From NCBI GenBank assembly GCA_963969495.1, contig OZ018327.1:34025175-34089174 (forward strand): a DNA stretch of 64,000 nucleotides. The letters run 5' to 3'. A model generated the notes under the pieces. It saw only the letters and a program-made list of their open reading frames with translations, had not been told where the DNA came from and searched no databases. The position numbers and the translations under genes were made by a program. Of this stretch, positions 31,826-42,745 are shown one piece after another. The DNA is from Ceratothoa steindachneri (Eukaryota; Arthropoda; Malacostraca; Isopoda; Cymothoidae). Each line of letters starts with the position of its first letter. Positions within the stretch are counted from its first letter, which is position 1.

Positions 31826-33356
31826 TGTCGTATAATGCCCCTTTTGATCACTCCACTCCTGACGCCACTTTTGTCGTGGTATACGCTGTGGTAGTGATAT
31901 ACTTCTTTGATGAAGTAGGCTTTGATCTAAGAGTGCTAATTTTGTTGTTTTTATGGAAGAGCCGCTTCAACACGTAAGGATAAGAAGGAAACACACAGGA
32001 ATTATCCCAAAATATACATATATTTTAAATTTAACACTTAACTATAAAAAACAAACAGTAATCCCATTTATATCCTCGTCATAAGCTAAACTCGACTATC
32101 CCGGTTGGCAGCTAGGCCTATTAAAATATCTTCAATGACAAAAATAAACAAATAGGCTACACGCAAACACACCAATTGCCGATTAGTATTTTTATCGCGA
32201 CCCTTTTTGATTAGCGTTAAACATTAAGTTAAAGTACTCTCGTCTACTAGCAAATATGACAGGGGTTCACGCACAAGGGGTTCTACTTCCCTTAAATCGA
32301 GAGACGTACTAAACTCATACTATCGCAATATGAATATGAACGTCTTTTCTAACTTACATGACAGGAGGGATCAGGGATTGCCAGATGTCACCGGAGGGCT
32401 TATCTTGCGCTTTATAGGGTTGCCGTGGCCGATGATAGACTTTCGTAGCGGTGTGATGGCGGAAGAGAGGTAGTGCGAATTCAACTTCTTATTGCAAATT
32501 TGCCTCCGGTTACGTTAAGAAGACGGAGAGAGTTACGGTGCTATTCACTCCAAGAGTCCTCTTCTGAATGATCTTGGGGTATTCGGTAAGATTTTTACCG
32601 TAATTAAAGAACGGAACCTCGTAGGGGCTGGGTTCTTCTCCTTTCACTCTTAATTTTCTCCAGTCAGACTTCTTCTAAGTCTGTAAAGGATTCTTCGGTA
32701 TGGCACCGATACAAAACTTGATGATTTATGTTAATTCGGCCCGGGGAGGGGGGATAGATCTTCTCAATCTGATCCTATCGTTTCTCAAGGAAATCGTCTT
32801 GTATGGCTGAAGGATCCATCTTCACGAACTGAACCTTCTTCTTTCTTATCGTATTCTAATCTTTTCTCTTTCTTTTTGGGGCTTATTTATAGGTGGACCA
32901 CAGCCCCATCTAAGGAAGGAAGGGGCGAGACCACAGAGGGAAGTGCGAATGGTGAGTTCGCATCTGGTGAGAGCGAGAAGTGCATAGGTTAGCACTGAGG
33001 TGCCCAAGTCGGCTTGCTAATTAGAGAGACTCTTAACCACCATACTCCTTAGTGTGCCTTTTGACTAGCACCGCTTTTTTGTGACATAACCACGGGTTTA
33101 TGGGTCTCGTAGGTAATTGGATTGTTAGAGCGTCGTTTAAGTGCCTTATGTGGTCGCCTTACCACAGATGGTTGCTCCAACTACCTAAGCGGCGGGGAGA
33201 TCAAACAGGGTAGTCAGTAACTGTTATTCGCCGGCTACCGTTCCCACGATTCTCCTCATGGGGCTCGCTTCTCCGGCTTTCTCCACAAGGAGGGGGGACT
33301 TTAAGGTATATGTCCTCCTGGCCCTCCGGGATGCTTTATGTAGCCATTTCTCTACA
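31826..33356. mobile_element. Solo LTR, 1531 bp
   Basis: It starts TGTCGTATAATG and ends CATTTCTCTACA, so the ends are TG...CA. It is flanked by a perfect 5-bp duplication TTCAG at 31821-31825 and 33357-33361, and it splits the 24-bp minisatellite. No internal retroviral-type genes are present, so it is a solo LTR left by recombination. A TATA-like CTTATTTATAGG lies near 32880. The element at 46807-48332 has matching ends and nearly the same length. Confidence 0.8.
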
Positions 33357-33740
33357 TTCAGCAATTGCAACGTTTAAATACTCAAAAATTGTAACCTTTA
33401 AATGTTTAATAATTGCAAAGTTCAAATGTTCAGCAACGTTTAAATGCTCAACAATTGCAAAGTTTCAGTGTTGACAATTGCAAAATTTAAATTTAGAACG
33501 ATTGCAACTACTAATTTTCAATAATTGCTAAGTTTAATTGCTCAATAATTGCAACATTTAACGTTCAACATTTGCGACGTTTAAATACTCAACAATTCCA
33601 AAGTTTAAATTCTCAACAATTTTAACGTTTAAGGACTCAACAATTGCAACATTTAAATGTTAAACAATTGCGGCCTTTAATGGTCAACAATTTGAACCTT
33701 TTAATGTTCAACAATTGCGACGTTTAAATGTTAAAATTGT
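33357..33740 (+). repeat. 24-bp minisatellite, right part
   Basis: This continues the array interrupted at 31825. Units on the pattern CAACAATTGCAACGTTTAAA become more diverged toward 33740. From 33740 to 34340 follows GT-rich and then mixed intronic sequence in which I see nothing further. Confidence 0.8.
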
Positions 33741-34343
33741 GGAAGCACATATGTGGTAAAGTAGAGGGAAGTAAAGAATATGTTCAGAAAGGAGAGTGCG
33801 GATGTTTGCACTGTGTGAGACGAACATGAAAATGATAGAAAACTTTGTGTGAGATGGATTAAATGCAATAACTTGGCACGAGTGGTTGATGGATTTTGGA
33901 ATGGGTGCGGATTGATGGTTTGGGGAGGTATAGAAGATATGGATGGACGAATAGGAGACATGATGAGAAATGAGATTGCATGGTCTTTCGGTACAGCCGA
34001 GGAGTGAAAATAGAGAGAAAGTGGTTGGTCACATCTTTATTCGGTATATATTATGTGTCACTATGGTAACAGTCACGGATCTATGACATAAATGATTATG
34101 CTACCGGTTAAACAGGATTTGGTCGCTAGTCCATATTTTCTTTGCTCTTCCTCTTGTCCATCGTCGGATTACACATTCATTTCCACCCTCAACCCTAAAT
34201 AATAACCTGCACGAGTATCGCTCAATCACCCGACGATGTACTTACTAATTTATACAATAATTTTAAAAAATAACCCGACCTCTCCTATCCCCCAAATAAC
34301 CCGACCCCTCATGTCACTCCCAAAATAAGGAGAAAGAATTTAC

Positions 34344-34468
34344 CGACTGTTTTTTTACTGACTGATTCAATTAAGGCTTCAGCTCCACCATTAGACTGAG
34401 GCCCGTTAGTCCAAAGGTTTGTGTCGGAATTCTGCCCCAGAAAATAAGCAGACAGATCCTGAAGGCTT
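34344..34468 (-). CDS. Host gene exon 6
   Basis: The acceptor is TTGTTCTTTTGCAG. A second AG 37 bases further in, at 34431, is a weaker choice that breaks the phase. The donor is GTCG|GTAAAT. The exon runs from phase 2 to phase 1 over 125 bases and encodes about residues 233-274, reading SLQDLSAYFLGQNSDTNLW, then NGPQSNGGAEALIESVS. It continues the second module. Confidence 0.73.
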
Positions 34469-34909
34469 CTGCAAAAGAACAATTATTATTATTATATAAA
34501 CTATTATTATTTTGATAACTGTCTAACGTAGTAGGGATCTTCAACTTAACATGTGATCTGAGGTTCGATTTGTAACGGCATATTGCAACAACTGCAAAGT
34601 TAATCCGAATTATTATGACGAATTGCCAAACAGAACGCGGCTTAATCATTTACCGTTCATCTCTACCTTTTCCTCTGCGTAACGGTACAAGCCTAATTAT
34701 GGCTTTTTCGCTATAATTTCCTCTATATGACGGGAAGGAGAGTTTTCCCCTACTTCAATGACGTGATTCGGAGCCTTATCTAAATTGCCAACTCATCTTT
34801 TAAAATCTTTTCATAATGAGCATTTAAAAACACTATACTATAACTTAAAGAGAAAGAATTAAACTAGTAGTATTATTATTAGTAAAGTTGTAACCAAATC
34901 ATTACATAC

Positions 34910-35048
34910 GGATTTCTCATTCCCAAGACGACGGTAGCATTGATAAAATTGTCGTTGGTGACGGTCGAAACGATAACAGGAGCATCCAATAAGTTCCGAG
35001 GTTGGATCGCCGAAGTGCCAACATTTTTTACCTTTACAATTATCCCTC
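34910..35048 (-). CDS. Host gene exon 5: CARDB-like core
   Basis: The acceptor is a strong CTCTCCGCACAG and the donor is ATCC|GTATGT. The 139-base exon runs from phase 1 to phase 2. Its product contains GIIVKVKNVGTSAIQPRNLL and then VSTVTNDNFINATVVLG, with an NAT sequon. The phrase VKVKNVGTSAI is the classic second-strand signature of CARDB domains, and it is the best single clue to the fold. A different frame across the exon is also open and Cys-rich but does not fit the neighbouring phases. Confidence 0.75.
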
Positions 35049-35089
35049 CTGTGCGGAGAGACGTAAAGGAATGAACTTCTAAAACGTAA

Positions 35090-35280
35090 TTCTAGCTTGT
35101 ATAACACCTCCTAGCTTATAAAAACGACGTTTTAGCTTGCCAAACGTTTATTTAGTTCACAAAACGACATTCTAGGTTATAAGACGCTAGTCTAGCTTGT
35201 AAAACATTTTTTTTAATTGAAAAACGCCTTACCAGCTCATAAAATTCCTTTCAAACTTGTAAAACGCTCCCAGAAGTCAT
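35090..35280 (+). repeat. 20-bp minisatellite, left part
   Basis: Degenerate units resemble CTAGCTTGTAAAACGCC. The same unit, in better-preserved form, continues at 36725-37010 after a LINE fragment. It begins about 45 bases upstream of the host exon 5 acceptor. Confidence 0.7.
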
Positions 35281-35284
35281 CTTC

Positions 35285-36715
35285 CATACACTTACACACC
35301 TATTCAACGCTTCACTCGCTACTGGTCACTTTTCACAACCATTCAAAATCTCACGCAACATACTACTACACAAGAAAAGCATAGACCCTAAACACCTCAA
35401 CAATTACAGGCCTATTGCTCTGTTAGAGCATCTAGGCAAGATACTCGAGCGTATGGTTAACAGCTGTCTCCATTATTTTCTGGAGGAGAGAGATTGGTTC
35501 TCCCTCTGCCAATATGGCTTCAGGAACGGCTGATTCACTCAAGTTTCTGTGGCCACAAAAAGCAGGGCAATCACGAAGAAAACACTCTCCATCAGCAAGG
35601 ACGTGCAAAAAGCTTTCGACAAGGTATGGCAAGAGGGACTGCGTTAGAAACAGGCCAACAACACGGAGCTCTTACTCTGCACTATGAAGTAACTCTCTCA
35701 CTACCTCACCGAACGGAGATGCCACATAAAACACGATATCACGCCCATTCACACCACGCGCAGGCGTACCACAGGGTAGCATACTGGCACACACACCCCA
35801 AAATTGCAGACATACGTCCACACTATCCTACGCCAACGAATAGACCATTTTCATCTGCGGCCAAGGCCCTGCACACATAATTATGGAAGAGAAGACAGAT
35901 TATGAGGATATGTGGTTCATAGCTACGAATCCTCAGAAGACATTAGAAGGCATTGGGGCAAGAGATCAGTGCATACACAACATACAAATATGCTCACCAT
36001 ACACACACTAGACCCATCTAGACTCGCATACACAGTACACACCTCACAGAAAAATTATAGTGGCAACATTTGATAAGTCGCTAAAATTCCACATACACCA
36101 AAACATCATACAAGCAAGGGCCGAACACATTAACAAGAAGCTGCGCATGTTCAATCCTGTCAACCGAAAACTACACCTACACTAATACAAAAAACTAGCT
36201 AGACGACTCCTAACATACTTTATAATCACACTCGTAGCTGCGAGCCAAACATGTCAGAGTGAACCACGGCGCACTCAGAACTCTGCTCCGATCACCGCAT
36301 GAAAACAACAAACTGATGCCACTCAATACACACACTCACACCCGCTTAACACGGCGATTGGGGAAACTCGCCAAAGATCATAAATACATACATATACACG
36401 AAATACAATACGCTGCGATGGCATTAAGACACTCCGCAGCCCTCGACCACCCTACACCAATACCTATCCATACATAGGATAACAGCAACATGAACAGCGG
36501 GTTTCCAGTAACACACGCTCCCCCCCAGCTTCCCATCCTCCCGCCGCCCCACTCACACCCAATACCACGCCCTACACACACTGACACCACGCATAGGTGC
36601 TAGCGAACTTTAAACTCTTCCTATCCCTTCTAAAGTTCCTCCCGAACATTTTCCTCTCTTACTACACGCTCTCTCGCAGTCTTGCACAGGGATCCCTCTT
36701 CTGTTTTTTCTATTT
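35285..36715 (+). mobile_element. LINE fragment with reverse transcriptase, decayed
   Basis: The plus strand from 35395 reads HLNNYRPIALLEHLGKILER and then SLCQYGFRNG. After frameshifts come DVQKAFDKVWQEGL (35610-35640) and a late segment FDKSLKFHIHQNIIQARAEH (about 36070-36130). These are reverse transcriptase motifs of a jockey- or RTE-like non-LTR element. Multiple stops make it non-functional. The fragment interrupts the 20-bp minisatellite. Confidence 0.7.
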
Positions 36716-36724
36716 ATATTCGAT

Positions 36725-37010
36725 TCGATTCTGAAAACGCCACTATAGCTTGTAAAAGACCTTACTAGCTTGGAAAACGTTACTATAGCTTGTAAAATGC
36801 CTTACTAGCTTGGAAAACGCCACTATAGCTTATAAAGGGCCTTACTAGTTTGGAAAAAGCTACTATAGCTTTTAAAAGGCCTTACTAGCTTGGAAAACGC
36901 CACTTTAGCTTGTTAAAGGCCTTACTAGCTTGGAAAACGCCACTATAGCTTGTAAAAGGCCGTACTAACTTGTAAACCACAAGTCCAATTTGGAATTCGC
37001 CTTCCGAGCT
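36725..37010 (+). repeat. 20-bp minisatellite, right part
   Basis: Alternating units TTACTAGCTTGGAAAACGCC and ACTATAGCTTGTAAAAGGCC give a 40-bp double unit repeated about seven times. It is the continuation of 35090-35280. Confidence 0.85.
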
Positions 37011-37561
37011 CTAGACTCAATTGCTAGGAGAGAACCATCATCTCGCTAAAGTGGGGGGAAGTATGGTTTGTTTTTTAAGAGCTCGTTATATACAACCAAC
37101 GGTGGTTTTTCCACCGCACAACCAAATATTTATCTTTTAGCCTCTATCCATACACAATAAACATAGGTAAATGTATATTAAATACACAAATATGAGTATA
37201 CAAAAAGTAGAAAAACAAAACATTTTTTGGCAAATTTTACTGGAGGGTGAGTAAGAATGCCATCCAACATGTTGTCAGTTATGCGTCGTGAAAGATGAAT
37301 AAATGAGACCCCACACATGCAGGTAATGGATAGATACGCTGAGCTTGAAACTCTATTTCCTGTATAAGAATCCTATGAATTTGAAACCCAGACGGTATCT
37401 TTTTTTTTTCATCCTTTTGAAGTGACACATCAGCGCCTTGGGAGGATGGAAGAATCGAACGAGAATAGGAAGGAATAAAAATAAAAAGAGAAAAGAAAGG
37501 ACCAAAGAAACAAAGGAAGAGAGAAAGAGTACATTTTTGAATAGTACTCCCCTGTACTCAC

Positions 37562-37642
37562 CATTACTTACGAGCTTCCCCTGCGAATTCCAGATTATAG
37601 ACTCTTCCACTGGTCCGTCCACAATCAAAGCTAAATCTGCCC
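37562..37642 (-). CDS. Host gene exon 4: start of second module
   Basis: The acceptor is CCAATTTCAG and the preferred donor AATG|GTGAGT gives a phase-1 end that fits exon 5. A second good donor (CTC|GTAAGT) lies 10 bases earlier at 37572 but would leave exon 5 out of frame, so two overlapping donors compete here. The exon encodes GADLALIVDGPVEESIIWNS and a few more residues. The opening DLALIVDG is typical of the first strand of CARDB-type domains. Confidence 0.72.
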
Positions 37643-37649
37643 CTGAAAT

Positions 37650-38265
37650 TGGACAAGCCAATGGTTCATTTAACAATATTTTCCTAAGGATTCTAGAAGC
37701 CATTATAACCCACATCCTCTCCTTTCCTTTCCTTTGGCGACAAATTTACTAATTTTATCCGAATTCAAATAAAAACTATAAGAAAAAAGGCAACACTTTT
37801 GGAGCGGCCATAATGACGTCATCGCGTGAATACCTATTTCGAGCGAAAACGAATTAGCACATTGATTTCTAATAACAACTAACTGTTTCTACTAGTTTCT
37901 GTGGTTACTAAGAAATTATGACGAGACTCAATAGTTTATAATATTATACAGAAACAAACCAAGGGCGATCTCGTAGGCGGAGAGGGAGGGAATCTACTCG
38001 AGTTAAATGTTATAGGATCAATTGGACACAAATTGTTATCCATTTATCACAAATTGCAATCCATTTGGTACTGGTTGCAATACAGTCGACACACATTACA
38101 TAGTCTAGCACTAAATTGCTTTGCGTTTAGCACCGATTACAATACATTAGGTGTCGACTGCAGTACATTTGGCACGTATTCCAATACACAGAATTAATTG
38201 CAATAGACTTTTATCAGCGATTGAAATACATTTGGAGAACTAAATTGATCTGGTGCCATGCAGCA
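37650..38265. repeat. Short intron stretch and diverged ATTGCAATACATTTGG repeat
   Basis: Nothing is seen from 37650 to 38020. From 38025 to 38265, units of about 25-30 bases on the theme AATTGCAATACATTTGGCAC repeat with heavy divergence. The sequence lies between host exons 3 and 4. Confidence 0.55.
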
Positions 38266-38447
38266 TAGAGATATCAATAGGGTGATCCCTTTGGTAACTA
38301 TATCTGCATATTGCCACGTGTGGTATAACCATTTTCATGGAAGGATTTAGACAGGATTTTACCATTCCTGGAGCAGCAAATCGAGGATGGAAAGACCCAT
38401 ACATTAGGTCGCATCAATGGAAAAATGGACTCATGGAAACGACCTAC

Positions 38448-38556
38448 CGAATTCGTCTTCGCAGGGAACGAGAATGGGTTCGTGACTTGAGGTGGTAAAA
38501 TTTGATCCAATACTCCGCTCCGTTATGGTGGCAATGAGGAAATAATTGCCACAAGT
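38448..38556 (-). CDS. Host gene exon 3
   Basis: The acceptor is an excellent T-run followed by TTTGCAG, and the donor is TTCG|GTAGGT. The 109-base exon starts in phase 0 and ends in phase 1. It encodes about residues 124-159, reading CGNYFLIATITE, then an NFT sequon, then EPILVPCEDEFG. The pattern of a final strand ending in a Pro-Cys closes the first module in the same way that exon 7 closes the second. Confidence 0.78.
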
Positions 38557-39059
38557 CTGCAAATTAAAAAAAAATCGATATAACGAAGCTAAAAAAAAGG
38601 AAATAAAACAGAGAAAAAGAGGAAAATGAACCTGACAAAATGAAACGAATATCGCCCAAGTGAAATTAAGCAGCTAAAATTGACCAAATTGAAATAGAGA
38701 ATAATTGAAAAAATTGACAAAAATAGCCACAATTAAAAAATTAAATGGACGCAATATTCCAAAGTTCTCTCATTCTGCATAAGAACCAAGTTCTAGGTGC
38801 TCCAGAATACGATCAGAGAACTTGTACAACGAACCCGAAACAAGAGCTACAGAAAAGGAATAAATTAATACAAACGTTAGAGAATATAAAAAGTAACGCT
38901 TAAAAATTAAATTCCCTACTCTCAATGGTGTTAGGTAGAGTTGTAATAGTACCTTTAATGGTCCTAAAGTTCTTACCACAGACCACATAAAAAACTACAA
39001 TTTGCAATTTCAGGGTGGAAACGCGAAGTGTAGACTGATCTTTATTCAATTATTTTTAA

Positions 39060-40130
39060 AATATAATTAAATATTAGATAAAAATTGGACTAAAATGAAA
39101 GAAAAAATGATGTAACTAATGTTCAATTGGATTACCTTTTGCTTCAAGGACACGACGAAATCTCGGTATGACCTTAACGCAAGTTGCCCGCAGGGTCTCA
39201 GCTGATATTTTCTCCCAGCAATCTTCCAATTTGCACTTGAGAACTTCGACACTTCGATGAAATTTTGTACACACCTACTCAAGCATCGACCACATTCCAA
39301 AGTCCATGAGGTTCAAATCTGGCGAACTGTGAGACTAAAGTTGGTTTAAGCAAAGCCCCTTAAAATTTGCCTGGTATCAGTGTTAAACTTTTTTGACTGT
39401 GTATGAAAGGCTTCATCTTGCTGAAGGGTTACACCGGCATTTCTTATGGTGGCATCTACCTAGGAGGTGACCTTCTCCTTCAACATCTCCAAATGAACAT
39501 ATTGATTGATCTTTACCTCCATCCCATCCTCCACTCTTCAATGAAGATGAGTGGTGTCTTTTGGGCGGTGATGTTATGCCCGCCCACACCATCACTGAAG
39601 CTTTTCTCTCTTAAAAGATGTTTGCTGTTGAACTGGGATATTATTTTTATTTTGTGCGCACACACGATCAATATGTGTGTTGTGGGTGGCTTTGCAGGAA
39701 CAACTTCTCAACCGTCCATAGAACTGGAGGCTGCGAGTCATCAAGCACCGTGGCAGGAGCAGCTTTGCCCTTTTGATTTTCTTCTTTTTGGAGGGGCTGG
39801 AAAGGAGATGTTATTTAGCTATCTTGATTGAACGACGTTTCAGATCATCTTTAAGCAATTTTGGCATGGTCACATGGCTCACTCTGGCTTTCAGAGCAAG
39901 TTGTCTGGCTATCCCCCGTGATTTTCGTCTGATCTTGTTCATCGTTTACTTGAGGAGCCTTGTGGTTCCCAAGGATCCAAGAAGTGTGGTCTTCACTCTT
40001 AGAAGACAACCTTCCCTTCTCTAAGCCGTTTGAATGATTTCAAAGCTTCAGATTTGCTCACAGTCAAGTTCAACATTTTGAAAATATCGCCTGCTCTCTT
40101 CTGGCTTCATTACAGGTAAACGAAGGCTTC
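39060..40130 (-). pseudogene. Tc1/mariner-type transposase relic
   Basis: On the minus strand, pieces in shifted frames read VWAGITSPPK, then a damaged IFIEEW with QYVHLEM-like sequence. The C-terminal part runs SPDLNLMDFGMWSMLE, then SVEVLKCKLEDCWEKISAET and VIPRFRRVLEAKGNPIEH before a stop near 39125. The SPDLN...DF motif contains the third catalytic acid region. It is broken by several frameshifts. It lies in the intron between host exons 2 and 3, in the same orientation as the gene. Confidence 0.7.
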
Positions 40131-40315
40131 TCATTTTTCAGTCGTATTTGTAAACAAGTGTTTCTTTTAGGAATTTACACATTGATTCACTTAATTAAAT
40201 ATATCCTGAATGAACTTGTAAGAAAGTAATTAATTAATGGTTTGTAAACATATTTAAAGTGATTTGTAAAATCCAGTCTAAACTTCGTGTTTCCATCTTG
40301 TAGAAAGGAACTCAC

Positions 40316-40374
40316 CTCCATTGATAAGGAGACATCTCCTGGGATGGGTATTGTCGAATTCACCTCAGGATCAC
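40316..40374 (-). CDS. Host gene exon 2
   Basis: This short exon of 59 bases lies between a long pyrimidine-rich acceptor ending AAAG and a consensus donor GAG|GTGAGT. It starts in phase 1 and ends in phase 0, matching exons 1 and 3. It encodes residues 104-123 of the chain, DPEVNSTIPIPGDVSLSME, including an NST sequon. It continues the first CARDB-like module. Confidence 0.75.
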
Positions 40375-40559
40375 CTTTGGAAAAAGAAACGAAGAAAAAG
40401 AAAACGAGTATTATTATGACCATAATGAAATTATTTCTATAATTATTATTACAACTATTGACAAAAAAATACTCTATATGCAGAATGGGGACGCTGTTAG
40501 TTCGCATGTTGACTGTCTCAGAAAAAAATAAAAGTGTTTTTATTTTTTGAGATATATTC

Positions 40560-41480
40560 GTCAAATTTAGGTCAGTTTGTCTTCATGACACGATATGTCG
40601 ATCTCACTCGATGAACCCGCCTTGATAAAAGCCTCCAAGCGACCTCGGAAATAGCCACAGGCCTTCGTCACTATCTCCCGTTTTACGCTCCATGAAGGCC
40701 CTAGTAATCCTGACCCTCAGCTCCTCCGTTGTGTTACAGCTTGATTTGTTTGTCTCTCGTTCCTTCGCGTTCCACACAAAATGTCGAGGGCGTTGCAGTC
40801 AGGCAAGTTGGCAAGCCAAATGGCAGGTAATGTGTGATCGAAGAAATTCTCCGACAGCCATGCCTGTGTATTCTGGCTGGTGCTGGTGTGACAGAATACA
40901 TTCTTGCTGCAACACGTAAGGCCTCACTTCATCTACCCGGTCGATCCTGGATTTCACTACCTCACTCAGAAACCGAATATAGCCGTCAGTGCTCAACCTG
41001 AGGCCTTCAAGGAAGAAGCGGGGTGGCATGACGTCACATTCTCCGCTGACGACACCAAAGATCACGATTGTCGCTGGAAATTTCATCTACATGACTATGG
41101 GCACATCCTTAGGTACGGCAGCAAGCCACCTGTTGTTCTGAGACTTGATTTTCTGGTCTTGCAGAAAATCTTCTTGTCTGAGAAGAGCCACAACAAGTCT
41201 GGCTCCAACTGGTGTTTCAAATTTTTTATCAGCTTCATGTTGTGCTTGAGTCGCTTTTACTACATCGCCTTGGACATAAATTGTCATTCCTCATTTTGTA
41301 TAAAAAGATCGAATGCCTTTAGCCGCCACTAGCCTGATGAGTTTTTCATCCACAACTTTCTCTTTTGAAATGGCACGCATCAACTAACTGGGATCATTGT
41401 TGATGATCTTCTGGATTTCAGCGACGAATTCGGGCGTTCTGATGGCGTCACATCGTTGACCCTGCGATTTTCCCTCTGCT
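40560..41480 (-). pseudogene. Tc1/mariner-type transposase relic, second family
   Basis: The minus strand carries QRCDAIRTPEFVAEIQKIIN near 41460, ISKEKVVDEKLIRLV, and then IKSQNNRWLAAVPKDVPIVM. After a frame change it reads MKFPATIVIFGVVSGECDVM, then RPYVLQQECILSH where the second catalytic Asp would be. The same family appears at the right edge of the window (63230-64000). Stops and frameshifts show it is inactive. It lies in the intron between host exons 1 and 2. Confidence 0.75.
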
Positions 41481-42405
41481 GTCGCCTCATAGTCGAATCT
41501 TCTATCTCCTTTCTGGCATTTTCTTTCATCTTTCTGTTAACGTTGAGGAAGTCTGAAATCTCTTTGTCCTTCCGGCGCGGATCCCAAGGGGGACTTCATG
41601 TCTATTCTAAAAATGGAGGGTTCAAAACTTTCCCTAGAAAAAATTACGCCATGAAAATGAAGCAAAATTTTTTATTGTTTTTATGAAGAAAATGATCTAC
41701 AACGAAGTTAAAAAATATGTGTTAAATTATCAGTTGAAAATTGCGAATGAATACCGTCCCCATCCTGTCTATGGTACCAAGTAGCACATGGTGATTCTAC
41801 TTAACAGTGGAAACCAATCAGGATGTTTTGCCAAGAAAGTTTTTGAAAGAGAATAAATAAAATGAAGTTAGGGCAAATTATGATGTTTGGGAGGTACATA
41901 TAGAGACGGATTAGACTTAATGATATGCTAGGGACGCGGAAAAACATGATAAAATACAGTATACCCAATACACTCACGCAAGTTAACCCCGAAAGACCGT
42001 TCGTTCTATACAATGAGGTTCCTCGTGTGAAAAAGGCATGCGAGCATTAAGAATCATAATACACCAGGCGTCTATGAAAAGCTGTAAGGCACATGCGGAT
42101 TGCAGTCTACCACATACTTCTGCAAGAGCCTGAAACCTAAAAAGTCGCGCCTTTTTTGCTCTGATTACTTGGTTCTCCACCTGAACAATAGTCTTTTAAT
42201 GGTGTAAATGTGCCGATGCTGGAAGTGTCTCTGGATATAACAGTGTTTGATGTGTTATGGTTCTAAGTGCCCCAATGCCTCATACAGTTCTGATAGAAAT
42301 AACGATGAGAGGGCGAGTTATAACACCGTAAAAGGAACAAGGAGATAAACAAGGACAAGAAGAAGGATTCTCAAGTACGAAAGTAAACCATAACGTGAAA
42401 TACAC
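41481..42405. other. Unassigned intronic sequence
   Basis: This is the intron downstream of host exon 1. A Cys-containing frame at 41983-42180 has an acceptor-like TCTTGCAG at its start, but it has no convincing donor and runs into a stop, so I left it out of the gene model. Confidence 0.35.
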
Positions 42406-42409
42406 CTAC

Positions 42410-42745
42410 TTGTCAGGCTTTTGCTCCAAATTACCTCCACGTAAGGTATAACTCCGTCTAGGTGGTTGACACCTAGAAATGGTCCCAGAGATGACAGATA
42501 GAGTTTCACCTCCCGGTCAGGCATTTCTGCCCCGAATCTTTCGTCTGAGTAGGTGAGAACAGAGGGGGAACTGCCACACACGTCACTTAGTGGGGTAGTG
42601 CCCCTCTGCACAGTGTTCGGGACGGTACAGTTGAGCGAGTGAACTATTTGAAGGCCGCGACACAGAGAGATTGAACTGGTGAATAGTATGGCAAAAAATG
42701 GGAGAAGGATCGTTGTCATCGATGTAGGATTATGGTAGGAATATT
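42410..42745 (-). CDS. Host gene exon 1: signal peptide and start of first beta module
   Basis: The acceptor is a strong pyrimidine run ending CAG before 42745, and the exon starts with about 26 bases of 5' UTR, so a non-coding upstream exon is expected. The ATG is at 42719-42717. Residues 1-21 (MTTILLPFFAILFTSSISLC) form a hydrophobic signal peptide. An N-glycosylation sequon (NCT) follows, then a mature region with four Cys that reads toward GVIPYVEVIWSKSL. The donor is ACAA|GTAGGT and the exon ends in phase 1. I infer a secreted or cell-surface protein. I do not recognise the family. Confidence 0.72.

Noticed and set aside
38770..38988. Extra host exon between exons 2 and 3
   Set aside because: The acceptor near 38858 is excellent, but every usable phase hits a stop without a good donor.
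41983..42180. Extra host exon between exons 1 and 2
   Set aside because: An acceptor-like start exists, but there is no convincing donor before the stop, and exons 1 and 2 already agree in phase.
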